Below, one piece after another: positions 1 to 8,276 of a stretch of DNA of 64,000 nt. The notes beneath the pieces were generated by a model. The model searched no databases. It was not told where the DNA came from and saw only the letters and a list, made by a program, of their open reading frames with translations. Position 1 is the stretch's first letter; each line of letters starts with the position of its first letter. The position numbers and the translations under genes were made by a program. Source of the stretch: Agromyces fucosus (lineage in GTDB: Bacteria; Actinomycetota; Actinomycetes; Actinomycetales; Microbacteriaceae). The stretch is taken from positions 620,001-684,000 of the forward strand of contig NZ_SDPO01000002.1 of NCBI RefSeq assembly GCF_004134865.1, written 5' to 3'.

Positions 1-1811
1 TTGGTGCCGCTCATGCCGCCGAGGCGGATCTCGAAGTGGAGGTGCGGGCCGGTCGACATGCCGGTGTCGCCGGTCTGGCCGATCACGTCGCCGACCTTGA
101 CGGTGTCGCCCGTCTCGAAGCGGCGGGAGTTGTACTCCATGTGCGCGTAGACGCTCGTGACGAGCTCGCCGTCGATGATGTGGTCGATCATCATCACGAC
201 GCCGAGCGATCCGCCGGAGTCCGTCGAGTTGGCGACGACGCCGTCGGCGATGGACTGGATCTCGGCGCCGAGTCCAGGGTTGAAGTCCTGGCCGCCGTGG
301 TCGCTCGAGCAACCGGCGCAGTCGCGGTACCCGAACCGGTCGCCGATGTGGACGCCGACCGCGAACGGCCACTGGATGGTGCCCGACGGGTTGTTCGTGA
401 ACGTCGCCTCGGGCCGGATGCCGGCTGCGCGCGCGTACTCGTCGATGGTCTGCGTCTCGTAGCCGTCGCGCTGGACGGTCTGCGCGAGCGTGCCGCCGGT
501 GATCTCGACCTGCTGGCCGGGCTCGCTGCCGATCGTCGCCTGCTCGAGCGCCATGGCCTGCACGTCGGCGGGTGAGAGGAGCGAGAGCGAGGGCACGGAT
601 GTCGCGACGGCGAGCAGTGCCGCGAAGCTCATGGCGACGAAGCCGCTGGACATGCGGGCGACTCGCCCTGCGCGCGTCACCCGGCGCTTCGCCGTGGGCT
701 TCGGGGAGCCGGTCGTGGCCCGGGGAGCCGACGACCCCTCGCGAGCCGTGGAACGTCGCGCACCGACGGCGTCGGGACCCGCGGAACGACGAGGCCGTTC
801 CTGCGCCGCGGCGACGCCGTTGGACGGCTGCCAGACCGCGGTGGGCACGAACTGCTCGGCGGACTGCGAATCGGGCGCGGGCGCCTCGGCGCTGCTCGGG
901 ATGCGCGTCATCGCAGAGGCGGCGATCACCGCGGCGAAGTCGGCGGTCGCCGACGGAGCCGCCTCGGGCGCTGCGACCGGAACCGCTGGGGTCGTGGCCA
1001 CGGCGGCGGAACGGGAGGACTTGGCGGCCTTGGCGCCCTTCGGCGCCTTCTCGGCCTTCGCGGCCTTGCGCTCGGCGCGCGAGGGCCGAGCCGAGCGAGC
1101 GGATGCGTCGGCACGGCGCCCGCCGGACGCCGACGCGTCGGGCTCGTCTCCGAGGTCGGCGAAGAGGTCGTCGAAGGCGGCGCCCGCGTCGGAACCGGCC
1201 CGTGACACGGAGAAGGCCGAGTTCCTGTCGACCGGGAGGTCGACCGGCTCGGCCTGGGGGGTCGGAGCGGGGGCTGCGATGACGACGGGGACTGCGGGAG
1301 CTGCGGGGACTGCGTGTGTTGCGGGGGCGACGGGCGCGAACGGTTCCGACTGCGCCTGCGATGCCGGGATCTCGGCCGCCGATCGCCTCGGCCTCAAGGC
1401 CCCGGGAACCGGAACGTCGGGGGCCGCGGCGAAGGCCGGAGCGGGAGACGCCGGAGCCGGAGTATGCACCGGGGCCGCGGGAGCGGCGGGAGCGGTGAAC
1501 GCAGGAGCGTCATACACGGGAGCCGTGGGATACGCCGGTGCGGTGAACGCGGGGGCCGGCGGCGCCGGCTCGGCCGCAGCGGCGGGGGTGAAGACCGCCT
1601 GCCACGAGGCATCCGTCTGCCGCTCGAACGGAGCGCCCTGTGCGGCCGCCGGGGCCGTCTGCTGCTGCCCGAAGGCCGCGGCACGCTGCGCCGCGGCGGT
1701 CTCGGCCGACTCGCGCTCACGCAGTTCACGACGAGTCAGGGGTCGCTCGGGCCGCGAAAGGGCCTGGGTGCCTGGCGTGGAATCGTCGGGCACGAGGGGG
1801 GACTCGAGCAC
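1..1811 (-). CDS. M23 family metallopeptidase, C-terminus cut by window edge
   Basis: Secreted or membrane-anchored zinc endopeptidase acting on peptidoglycan cross-links. The N-terminal ~380 residues are a low-complexity Ala/Pro-rich cytoplasmic segment opening with LTRRELRERE. A single hydrophobic segment follows (near position 600-660), then an LysM-like stretch and the M23 fold with HGGQDFNPG, VYAHMEYNS and the metal-site motif GPHLHFEIR ending at the edge. The start is uncertain: GTG at 1811 has a weak GAGAG upstream, but ATG at 1865 and GTG at 1793 are also in frame. The stop lies outside the window. The family call is sure; the substrate is inferred. Confidence 0.85.
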   Translation of the reverse strand, partial: MLESPLVPDDSTPGTQALSRPERPLTRRELRERESAETAAAQRAAAFGQQQTAPAAAQGAPFERQTDASWQAVFTPAAAAEPAPPAPAFTAPAYPTAPVYDAPAFTAPAAPAAPVHTPAPASPAPAFAAAPDVPVPGALRPRRSAAEIPASQAQSEPFAPVAPATHAVPAAPAVPVVIAAPAPTPQAEPVDLPVDRNSAFSVSRAGSDAGAAFDDLFADLGDEPDASASGGRRADASARSARPSRAERKAAKAEKAPKGAKAAKSSRSAAVATTPAVPVAAPEAAPSATADFAAVIAASAMTRIPSSAEAPAPDSQSAEQFVPTAVWQPSNGVAAAQERPRRSAGPDAVGARRSTAREGSSAPRATTGSPKPTAKRRVTRAGRVARMSSGFVAMSFAALLAVATSVPSLSLLSPADVQAMALEQATIGSEPGQQVEITGGTLAQTVQRDGYETQTIDEYARAAGIRPEATFTNNPSGTIQWPFAVGVHIGDRFGYRDCAGCSSDHGGQDFNPGLGAEIQSIADGVVANSTDSGGSLGVVMMIDHIIDGELVTSVYAHMEYNSRRFETGDTVKVGDVIGQTGDTGMSTGPHLHFEIRLGGMSGT

Positions 1812-1995
1812 GTGGGGGAAAACTCTCGGCTTCGTGGAAAACGGACAACGCGGGGAGGTGGACATCCCGACGGGGCCGAGATAACAGGTTGGTAAAGACT
1901 ACCCGTTCTCAGTCGCTCATGCCACGTCGAACCGCGAACTCCGCCTGTCAGAACGCTGCACGTCCACGAGATCCGCGGCGATCGCGGGAGATGCG

Positions 1996-2811
1996 TCAGG
2001 CATCGACACCGGCGCGTCGCAGCGCCTCGGCGATCTCCTCGTAGAGCCCGGGCGCCGCGGCGATCACGAGTTCGAACGTCGCGGCTCCCCCGCCGGGGCC
2101 ACCGACCTTCGCGCCCGCCTCGGCTGCGATCAGCGCGCCGGCCGCGTGGTCCCACGGGTTCAGTCCGCGCTCGTAATAGGCGTCGAGACTGCCCGCGGCC
2201 ACCGCGCACAGGTCGAGGGCGGCCGAGCCGATGCGACGGATGTCCCGCGCGAGCGGCAGCAGCTCGAGCAGCACCTCGGCCTGGGCGCGTCGCACCTCGG
2301 CCGCGTACCCGAACCCCGTGCCGAGGAGGGCGTGGCTCAGCGGGACATCCGTGTTGACCTGCAGTCGCCGACCGTCGAGCCACGCTCCGCCGCCGGCGCG
2401 GGCCTCGAAGACCTCGCCCGTGCTCGGATTCACGACGACGGCCGCGAGCGCCGTCCACCGCGCCGGATCCGCCGAGCCCTCGACCACCGCGATGCTGATC
2501 GCCCACGCGGGAATGCCGTAGAGGAAGTTCACGGTGCCGTCGATCGGGTCCACGACCCAGTTGACGCCGCTCGTTCCGATGCGGGCGGCGTCCTCCTCTC
2601 CGACGAAGCCGTCGTCGGGTCGCGCCTCGAGCACGAGACGCCGGATGAGCGCCTCGGTGTCACGGTCGACCGCGGTGACGACGTCGACCGGCGACGACTT
2701 CGTCTCGGCGACGCTCACCCCGCCGCGTCGCGCCTCGAACGCGAACTCCGCCGCCTGCAGCGCGATGCGCCGAGCGAGGTCGAGCAGGGCAGCGGATGCG
2801 TCGTCACTCAT
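1996..2811 (-). CDS. Inositol monophosphatase family protein
   Basis: Mg2+-dependent phosphatase of the IMPase/FIG superfamily, cytoplasmic, 271 residues, the usual length. The metal-binding motifs are GEED (71-74), DPIDGT (88-93) and WDHAAG (210-215). In actinobacteria such proteins hydrolyse inositol-1-phosphate, histidinol phosphate or PAP; the sequence alone does not decide between them. It is transcribed alone. A TAGCGT -10 box six bases before the ATG and the lack of a Shine-Dalgarno indicate a leaderless start. Confidence 0.9.
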   Translation of the reverse strand: MSDDASAALLDLARRIALQAAEFAFEARRGGVSVAETKSSPVDVVTAVDRDTEALIRRLVLEARPDDGFVGEEDAARIGTSGVNWVVDPIDGTVNFLYGIPAWAISIAVVEGSADPARWTALAAVVVNPSTGEVFEARAGGGAWLDGRRLQVNTDVPLSHALLGTGFGYAAEVRRAQAEVLLELLPLARDIRRIGSAALDLCAVAAGSLDAYYERGLNPWDHAAGALIAAEAGAKVGGPGGGAATFELVIAAAPGLYEEIAEALRRAGVDA

Positions 2812-2817
2812 GTTGAC

Positions 2818-2823
2818 ACGCTA
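2818..2823 (-). promoter_or_regulatory. -10 box of the inositol monophosphatase gene (leaderless type)
   Basis: TAGCGT on the minus strand, 6 nt before the ATG at 2811. Confidence 0.55.
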
Positions 2824-2872
2824 GCCCGCCGGGATCCGCGGCGCACCGGGGTATCCGCCCCTGAAACCACGA

Positions 2873-2894
2873 AAGCCCCGGCTGACCGGGGCTT
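2873..2894 (-). terminator. Hairpin terminator of tRNA-Tyr
   Basis: A perfect 9-bp stem, AAGCCCCGG with CCGGGGCTT, around a 4-nt loop begins 4 nt past the tRNA CCA end. Only a short, broken T run follows on the minus strand. Confidence 0.75.
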
Positions 2895-2897
2895 CTT

Positions 2898-2982
2898 TGG
2901 TGGCGAGTGAGGGATTCGAACCCCCGAATGCTGAGCAGTCTGATTTACAGTCAGATCCCTTTGGCCGCTTGGGTAACTCGCC
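2898..2982 (-). tRNA. tRNA-Tyr (anticodon GTA)
   Basis: A type II tRNA with a long variable arm. The acceptor stem GGCGAGT (from 2982) pairs with ACTCGCC (2908-2902). The anticodon arm reads CTGACTGTAAATCAG with anticodon GTA, the T arm contains GGTTCGAATCC, and CCA is encoded (2900-2898). Its length and the long variable loop fit bacterial tRNA-Tyr. Confidence 0.97.
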
Positions 2983-2996
2983 ATCGCACCCGACCA

Positions 2997-3025
2997 CGTT
3001 CTGCACACAACCGGGGGCCTGTCAA
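2997..3025 (-). promoter_or_regulatory. Promoter of tRNA-Tyr
   Basis: A consensus -35 TTGACA (minus strand, 3025-3020) is followed after 17 nt by AGAACG (3002-2997), a poor -10, about 15 nt before the mature tRNA. The -35 is clear; the -10 is tentative. Confidence 0.5.
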
Positions 3026-3062
3026 GGATACCCGCCGAGGGCCGGTGCGAGAAATCGACGGC

Positions 3063-3722
3063 CTACGACCGCCACCAGGGCATCTCGGCGGTGTCGTTCG
3101 GGTCGCGCGGCGGGGTCGTGTCGTAGCGATCTGGCTGCGGCGCGGGGTCGTAGCGCGGCGGTACCGGCGTCGGCGCGGGCGCCGTGTCGAACTGCTCGCT
3201 GCGGCCGATCTGCCGGGCGGGGCCGCGCAGGCCGGAACGCTGGATGACGCGCTGGATCGTGGCGCCGCGCTGGTCGGGCGACCCGACGAAGCGGATCTCG
3301 CGAAGCCCCTGGTCCTGCGCGGCGGACTCGAACACGAAGTGCCCGTAGCCGAACACGCGGCCGATGAGCGGGGTGTGCACCGAGATGTCGAGGATGCGGG
3401 AGATCGGCATGGTGGCGATGCGCTGCGACAGGATCCCGTGTACGCGGAACACGCGCATGTTCGTGATCACGAAGCGGTCCATGCGGGCCTGCAGGATGCG
3501 CCAGAACCCGTGCAGGAAGAGGAACAGCGCGAGGAAGATGGGGAACCAGTACAGGGGCTGCGGCACCCACGCGAGCAGGATCAGCGCCGGCACGGCCAAG
3601 GTCATCTCGAGCATCGCCCCGACGACCGCCGCCCAGTGCTTGCGCACTTCGTCGACGATCACCTCGCCCTCATCGGCGATGAGGTGGCGCTCGACGCGCG
3701 GATCGAACCCGAACACGCTCAT
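3063..3722 (-). CDS. PH domain-containing membrane protein (bPH2/YdbS-like)
   Basis: A 219-residue inner-membrane protein of unknown function. Two membrane segments (about 31-53 and 58-76) precede a bacterial PH domain (about 80-165) with the characteristic RFVITNMRVFRVHG and ISRILDI strands. The C-terminal 50 residues are Pro/Asp-rich and probably disordered. The gene starts 4 nt after the stop of the small upstream membrane gene and has no Shine-Dalgarno of its own, so translational coupling is likely. Confidence 0.85.
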   Translation of the reverse strand: MSVFGFDPRVERHLIADEGEVIVDEVRKHWAAVVGAMLEMTLAVPALILLAWVPQPLYWFPIFLALFLFLHGFWRILQARMDRFVITNMRVFRVHGILSQRIATMPISRILDISVHTPLIGRVFGYGHFVFESAAQDQGLREIRFVGSPDQRGATIQRVIQRSGLRGPARQIGRSEQFDTAPAPTPVPPRYDPAPQPDRYDTTPPRDPNDTAEMPWWRS

Positions 3723-3726
3723 GGCG

Positions 3727-3891
3727 TCATGAGGCGAGTGAGCTGAAGAACCTGCCGACGGCCTCGGTGGCCGAGACGACTGCGCCGAACGCGCCTTGCA
3801 CGACGTTGGCAGCGTCTTCAGGACGACTGATCATGTAGAACAAGGCGAAGATCACGACCAACGCCACGGCGATGCCCTTGAGCCACTTCAC
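3727..3891 (-). CDS. Small membrane protein upstream of the PH-domain gene
   Basis: A 54-residue protein starting at GTG with a good Shine-Dalgarno (AAGGGA, 8 nt spacing). Residues 1-21 form a membrane helix; the remainder is an amphipathic Ala/Val/Phe-rich tail. No family is recognised. Its tight spacing to the PH-domain gene suggests a two-gene operon in which the two membrane proteins act together. Confidence 0.7.
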   Translation of the reverse strand: MKWLKGIAVALVVIFALFYMISRPEDAANVVQGAFGAVVSATEAVGRFFSSLAS

Positions 3892-4033
3892 GGGTGCTTT
3901 CCCTTCGAGACGGCGACAAGGGGCGAGCCGCCACCCCCGTGAGCCAGCCCCGACTCGTATTTCTATCCCACCCGCCGCTGCGAGACAACGCGCCACGCGG
4001 GGCGCGGCGGGCACGGCCGAGTAGGATTCCCCT

Positions 4034-4113
4034 GACTCGGCATGGCCGGGGACCGACTCGGCGAGGCCGGGAGATCGACTCGGCATGGCCGGGAATGAGG
4101 AGCCATGGCCGGC
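4034..4113. repeat. Tandem repeat in the leader of the LacI-family gene
   Basis: Three copies of GACTCGGCATGGCCGGG (the second with GA for AT) start at 4034, 4055 and 4077. A fourth partial copy, CATGGCCGG, overlaps the start codon (4104). The spacing of 20-22 bp is about two helical turns, so all copies face the same side of the DNA. They could be operator sites of the regulator itself or relics of a dispersed repeat. Confidence 0.6.
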
Positions 4114-5124
4114 ATCGAAGAGGTCGCGAGACTCGCGGGAGTCTCCACCGCGACGGTCTCGCGCGCCCTTAGCGGACGCGGCCACGTCTCTCCCGGATCG
4201 AAGGCGAAGGTCGAAGAGGCCGCGGCGCGGCTCGGCTACGTCGTCTCCTCCAACGCCTCGAGCCTCGCCTCGGGCCGCACCCGCAACATCGGCGTCGTCG
4301 TGCCGTTCCTGAACCGCTGGTTCTTCTCCTCGGTGCTCGAGGGCGCCCAGCAGGCGCTGCTGCGCCGCGGATACGACCTCACCCTCTACAACCTCTCCGG
4401 CGACGGCCAGGAGCGTTCGAGCGTGTTCGAGCACTTCCTGCTGCGGCAGCGGGTCGACGCGGTCATCGCCGTCTCGCTCGAGCTCACCGAGCGCGAGGTC
4501 GCGCGCCTGCACGAGCTCGGCAAGCCGCTCGTCGGCGTCGGCGGCCCGATCCCCGGCGTGCGCACCCTCACGATCGACGACGTCGCCGTCGCCCGCCTCG
4601 CGACCGAGCACCTCATCGGGCTCGGCCACACCCGCATCGCGCACATCGGCGGCGACCTCGAGTTCGACATGGACTTCCACCTGCCGACGAACCGCCGCAT
4701 CGGCTACGAGGGCGCGCTCCGCGACGCCGGCCTCGATGTCGACCCCCGGCTCTTCGCCCCCGCCGACTTCACGATCCGCGGCGGCTACCACGCCGCGAAG
4801 CAACTGCTCGGCGCCCCGCACGACCGGCCGACCGCGATCTTCGCGGCATCCGACGAGATGGCCATCGGCTCGATCCTCGCGGCCCGCGACCTCGGACTCG
4901 TCGTGCCGCGCGATGTCTCGATCGCCGGCATCGACGATCACGACCTCTCCGACTTCTTCGGCCTCACGACCGTCGCGCAGTTCCCTCGCGTGCAGGGCGA
5001 GATGGCGGTCGACATCCTGATGGACGAGCTCGAGCCGGGCGATGCGGATGCCGCGACGCCCGCCGCCACTCCCCTGCCGTACGAGTTGCGCGTGCGCTCG
5101 TCGACGGCGCGCCCGCCGGCCTGA
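4105..5124 (+). CDS. LacI family transcriptional regulator
   Basis: A sugar-responsive DNA-binding repressor of 339 residues. The N-terminal helix-turn-helix is VARLAGVSTATVSRALSG (7-24), followed by the hinge helix region and a periplasmic-binding-protein-like effector domain (about 60-330) with TIDDVAVARLATEHLIGLGH and DHDLSDFFGLTTVAQ. The ATG has a strong Shine-Dalgarno (GAGGAG). No sugar gene adjoins it. The LacI-type operators at the starch genes 36 kb away make a role there conceivable but unproven. Confidence 0.93.
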   Translation: MAGIEEVARLAGVSTATVSRALSGRGHVSPGSKAKVEEAAARLGYVVSSNASSLASGRTRNIGVVVPFLNRWFFSSVLEGAQQALLRRGYDLTLYNLSGDGQERSSVFEHFLLRQRVDAVIAVSLELTEREVARLHELGKPLVGVGGPIPGVRTLTIDDVAVARLATEHLIGLGHTRIAHIGGDLEFDMDFHLPTNRRIGYEGALRDAGLDVDPRLFAPADFTIRGGYHAAKQLLGAPHDRPTAIFAASDEMAIGSILAARDLGLVVPRDVSIAGIDDHDLSDFFGLTTVAQFPRVQGEMAVDILMDELEPGDADAATPAATPLPYELRVRSSTARPPA

Positions 5125-5139
5125 CGCCGGCCTGACGTC

Positions 5140-5175
5140 GGTCGAGTAGGCCGCGCCCACGGCCGTATCGAGACC
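5140..5175. repeat. REP-like hairpin, GGTCGAGTAG/CGTATCGAGACC family
   Basis: An imperfect inverted repeat 16 nt after the LacI stop codon and 25 nt before the yajQ -10. The same arms recur at 17670, 25988, 33998 and 34037. It may end the LacI transcript. Confidence 0.6.
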
Positions 5176-5199
5176 AGCCACGCGGCATCCGCTCGCCGA

Positions 5200-5205
5200 T
5201 ACACT
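5200..5205 (+). promoter_or_regulatory. -10 box of yajQ (leaderless type)
   Basis: TACACT, 7 nt before the ATG at 5213; no Shine-Dalgarno. Confidence 0.5.
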
Positions 5206-5212
5206 GGGCGGC

Positions 5213-5701
5213 ATGGCAGATGCAACGTTCGACATCGTTTCCAAGGTCGACCAGATGGAGGCCGACAACGCCCTCCACCAGGCGCAGAAAGAGGTCGCGC
5301 AGCGCTACGACTTCAAGAACGTCGGCGCGTCGATCGAGCAGTCCGGTGAGAAGGTGCTGATCAAGGCAAACAGCGAGGAGCGCGCGAAGGCGATCCTCGA
5401 GGTCTACGAGGCCAAGCTCATCAAGCGCGGCATCTCGCTGCGTTCGCTCGACGCCGGGGAGCCGTTCCCGTCGGGCAAGGAGTTCCGCATCGAGACCACG
5501 ATGAAGGCCGGCATCGACTCCGAGAACGCGAAGAAGATCAACAAGATCATCCGCGACGAGGCGCCGAAGAGCGTGAAGAGCCAGACGCAGGGCGACGAGG
5601 TGCGCGTCTCCTCGAAGAGCCGCGACGACCTGCAGGCCACGATGGCGCTGCTCAAGGGTAAAGACCTCGAGGTCGCGCTGCAGTTCGTCAACTTCCGGTA
5701 G
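5213..5701 (+). CDS. YajQ family cyclic di-GMP-binding protein
   Basis: A small cytoplasmic nucleotide/nucleic-acid-binding protein of 162 residues, full family length. It starts with TFDIVSKVD and keeps the family blocks [18 protein letters not shown] and [12 protein letters not shown], ending LQFVNFR. Members bind c-di-GMP in some proteobacteria; in actinobacteria the role is unproven. It is transcribed alone from a leaderless-type promoter. Confidence 0.95.
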   Translation: MADATFDIVSKVDQMEADNALHQAQKEVAQRYDFKNVGASIEQSGEKVLIKANSEERAKAILEVYEAKLIKRGISLRSLDAGEPFPSGKEFRIETTMKAGIDSENAKKINKIIRDEAPKSVKSQTQGDEVRVSSKSRDDLQATMALLKGKDLEVALQFVNFR

Positions 5702-5831
5702 GCGCGCCGCTCCGCGCCGCGCGCTTCGTGTCTCGTTCGCGCGACGTTGTGCGCCGTGGAGGTCTTGCGTTGTCCGTCCTCTGGGGCGCGGACCGTCGCG
5801 CGAACGGCCGCTACAGCGCGGTGCCAATGGT

Positions 5832-6809
5832 TCAGAGCAGGCGAATCGGGCGCCGCACGACAGGAAGCCCGACCGCACGCAGACGGTTCCGCACGGGGAA
5901 GCGTTGGCGCATCTCGGTCCAGTCCCATCTGTCGAACCCCCGCAGTTGCCTGCGAATGGCGTTCTCACGGTCCTTCTCCTCGACGACGGTGTGAGCGGAT
6001 GCCGCGGCATCCGCTTGCCCGAGGTATTTGCCGCGTCCGTCGGCTTCTGCGCCGATGCCGTACTCCTCCCAGTAGAAGTCGAGGAAGGCGCGCTTGCCGA
6101 GCTCCGGCAACCAGAGTTCGTGCTGCAGTTCGGGTTCGGGGAACCCCCATTCCTCGATGACGAGCCGACTGCAGGTTTCGAGCGGCGTATCGGCCAGCGT
6201 GCTCGATCGCTCCAGCACCGCTCGAACCTTGCGCACGCCCGTATAGCGGCCCATCCGCTCGTGTTCGGCCCACAGTCGTTCGATCGTCGTCTTCGGCGGA
6301 TGAGTGCGGAGGCGTGTCGTTCGAATCGCTGCATCGACCGCAGTCAGGGCCGCAGCAAGCGGGGCGTCGCGCGCGAACTGTATGACGGATGCCTCGACCG
6401 CGGTCACGGCGCACCCCTCGATCGTCTCGATGGCGGGGTCGTGGCACCGCGCGATCGAAATGAGCCCTGTTCGACGGTGGCCGTGTCCATCAGGTGAGAG
6501 CACGTGGATGTTCGGCGACCACTCGCCGTAGATCGGGAGCCGGTGCAGCGCCACAGCCGAGTACGAGGCGAAGACCGGCGCGGTCAACGTCTGGCCGGCG
6601 GCGAGTACTTGTCGGCGATACGCCATGGCTCGCTGCTCGGCCTTGCTCATCTTCGGGTCGGGTTCGCGCCGGAGGACGTAGACGCCCTTCCGCACTCGGT
6701 CGATCTCGCCTGCCGCGAGGGCTCGGTGGAGACTCGATGCAAGGCCGGCTGCCCGAGCATCGCGAGCGAGGATGAAGCCGTTCTCGTTGACGATCAGACC
6801 ATCGGGCAT
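5832..6809 (-). CDS. AbiEi-like winged-helix protein with C-terminal DUF559-like nuclease fold
   Basis: 325 residues. The N-terminal ~60 resemble the winged helix of type IV antitoxins (GFILARDARAAGL, VRKGVYVL). The middle part carries a partner-like domain (SAVALHRLPI). The C-terminus has a PD-(D/E)XK-like signature: E201, D234 in LDFYWEEYG, E245, D247 and K251 in AEADGRGKY. Such proteins are common in actinobacteria, often annotated AbiEi, but no AbiEii-type toxin gene adjoins it. Base composition seems a little less GC-rich than neighbours. Biochemical function is unknown. Confidence 0.7.
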   Translation of the reverse strand: MPDGLIVNENGFILARDARAAGLASSLHRALAAGEIDRVRKGVYVLRREPDPKMSKAEQRAMAYRRQVLAAGQTLTAPVFASYSAVALHRLPIYGEWSPNIHVLSPDGHGHRRTGLISIARCHDPAIETIEGCAVTAVEASVIQFARDAPLAAALTAVDAAIRTTRLRTHPPKTTIERLWAEHERMGRYTGVRKVRAVLERSSTLADTPLETCSRLVIEEWGFPEPELQHELWLPELGKRAFLDFYWEEYGIGAEADGRGKYLGQADAAASAHTVVEEKDRENAIRRQLRGFDRWDWTEMRQRFPVRNRLRAVGLPVVRRPIRLL

Positions 6810-7005
6810 CTGCTGATCATGGCGAGTCGCGGCATCCGATCTGTGGTGCGCCAGCCTTTTCGGGAGGGGGCCGGAAGCCGTGGCGCCTGTGGAGGCTCAG
6901 TGGCGAGCGATGCGTCCTCGTACGGCACTCGCGGAGTCCTTCCCGCGAGGGGATGCGCGGTGGAGGTCGTGCGCGACGTGTCCTCTGCAGCGCAGCTCGT
7001 CGCGC

Positions 7006-7046
7006 GAGCGGGAGCGGGAGCGGGAGCGGGAGCGGGAGCGGGAGCG
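7006..7046. repeat. Hexanucleotide microsatellite (GAGCGG)n
   Basis: Six perfect GAGCGG units plus a seventh imperfect one, ending 5 nt beyond the stop codon of the leftward hydrolase gene. It lies in the 242-bp gap between two leftward genes; the rest of that gap shows nothing I can assign. Confidence 0.9.
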
Positions 7047-7051
7047 AGGCC

Positions 7052-8107
7052 TCAGCGGCGGTGCGGGGCGTAGCCGCGCAGCCACTGCGTGATCGCGTCG
7101 TACGCGGCCTCACGCACGGGAGCCCGCGACAGGAACACGTCGTGCAGCGCGCCGTCGATGCGCGCCACGGCGCCGACCTGGCTGAGCCGCAGCGTGCGCT
7201 CGGCGACCTCGTCGACGACGAGCACGATGTCGCTCGAGGCCATCGCCGGATCCCAGCGCGCCTGCAGCGTCGATCGCTTCGACAGCAGGGTGAGCACCGG
7301 GGCGCCCACGTCGATACGCGCGGCGACCGTGGCATGCCCCACGAGCACGGCGTTCAGCCAGGCCGGGTGCACCGTGAACCCGCGGTCGGGCCGCCACTCG
7401 TGGTTGTACTCCCACTCGCCGTCGAGCTCCCTCGAGACCGTGCGGGTGTAGAAGCCCAGGTCGACGTTCGGCAGCGGCGCGAGCGGGTTGACCCTCGCCC
7501 CCCAGCCGATGACCGGCGCGAGAGCCTCGCGCCCCATCTTGCTCGCCTGGAACTCGAGCCACGGGCTGTTGAGCACGAGCGCCGCGGCCCGCCCCCGGTG
7601 CCGTGCAGCCCAGAGGCTGAGCGTGAGCCCGCCGGTCGAGTGCCCGAGCAGGATCAGCGGCCGACTGTTGCTGGCCCGCGCCGCGGCATCCTCACCGTCG
7701 GAGCCGTCGGGCGCACCGTGCCCCATCGCGGCGAGCGCGGCGTCGATGTCGGCGTCGTAGTCGGCGAGGTCGGTGATGAAGCCGGGTGTCTGGCCGGGGC
7801 GCAGGCTGCGGCCGTACTTGCGCAGGTCGAGCGCGAAGAAGCGTGCGCCGGCGTTCGACCAGTACTCGGCGAGGCCGGGATTGAAGAAGTAGTCGCTCCA
7901 GCCGTGGACGTAGAGCACGTCGGCTCCGGATGCCGCGCCTCGCGCCAATCGCAGGCGCCACGGCGGCCGGTGCCGCACGAGGGTGGCCACGACCTCCCCC
8001 TCGTTGTCGCTGCCGAGCGGGAGGGTGAGCTGCTCGAAGCCCGGGCCGAGCACGTCGGGGCGCCAGGTTTCGGGGCTGCGGGGCTCGGGGCGCTCGGACT
8101 CCACCAT
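7052..8107 (-). CDS. Alpha/beta hydrolase (lysophospholipase/S33-like)
   Basis: A 351-residue serine hydrolase without signal peptide. It has the oxyanion strand LYVHGWSD (65-72), the nucleophile elbow GHSTGG (155-160, Ser157), and a C-terminal DGALHDVFLS supplying the catalytic His. It resembles monoacylglycerol lipase/lysophospholipase-type enzymes; the natural substrate cannot be read from the sequence. The ATG has a strong GGGGAGG Shine-Dalgarno. Transcribed alone. Confidence 0.85.
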   Translation of the reverse strand: MVESERPEPRSPETWRPDVLGPGFEQLTLPLGSDNEGEVVATLVRHRPPWRLRLARGAASGADVLYVHGWSDYFFNPGLAEYWSNAGARFFALDLRKYGRSLRPGQTPGFITDLADYDADIDAALAAMGHGAPDGSDGEDAAARASNSRPLILLGHSTGGLTLSLWAARHRGRAAALVLNSPWLEFQASKMGREALAPVIGWGARVNPLAPLPNVDLGFYTRTVSRELDGEWEYNHEWRPDRGFTVHPAWLNAVLVGHATVAARIDVGAPVLTLLSKRSTLQARWDPAMASSDIVLVVDEVAERTLRLSQVGAVARIDGALHDVFLSRAPVREAAYDAITQWLRGYAPHRR

Positions 8108-8264
8108 GCCGCCTCCCCTCGGTCTGGCCTCAGCCTAGCGAGGGCGACCCCGGCATCCGTAGCAGGGCTGGTCGGAGTCCTCGATTGCACTCTCGGCCGC
8201 GGTCCGTCTCGCTCCTGCCGAGTGGCCCAACAACGTGGGCGTTGGTGCCGGGCAGCGAAGGCCC

Positions 8265-8270
8265 TAGCGT
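8265..8270 (+). promoter_or_regulatory. -10 box of the HTTM operon (leaderless type)
   Basis: TAGCGT, 6 nt before the GTG at 8277. Confidence 0.5.
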
Positions 8271-8276
8271 GAGAGC

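Noticed and set aside
1866..1995. Possible c-di-AMP riboswitch ahead of the M23 peptidase
   Set aside because: The gap is about 130 bp and I cannot find the conserved paired core; only an AT-richer promoter-like stretch is visible.
4034..4113. Possible CRISPR-like array
   Set aside because: Units of 17 bp with 4-5 bp gaps, no spacers and no cas genes; a simple tandem repeat.
6810..7051. Short open frames in the hydrolase/AbiEi gap
   Set aside because: They are low-complexity, lack ribosome binding sites or -10 boxes, and depend on the GAGCGG repeat.
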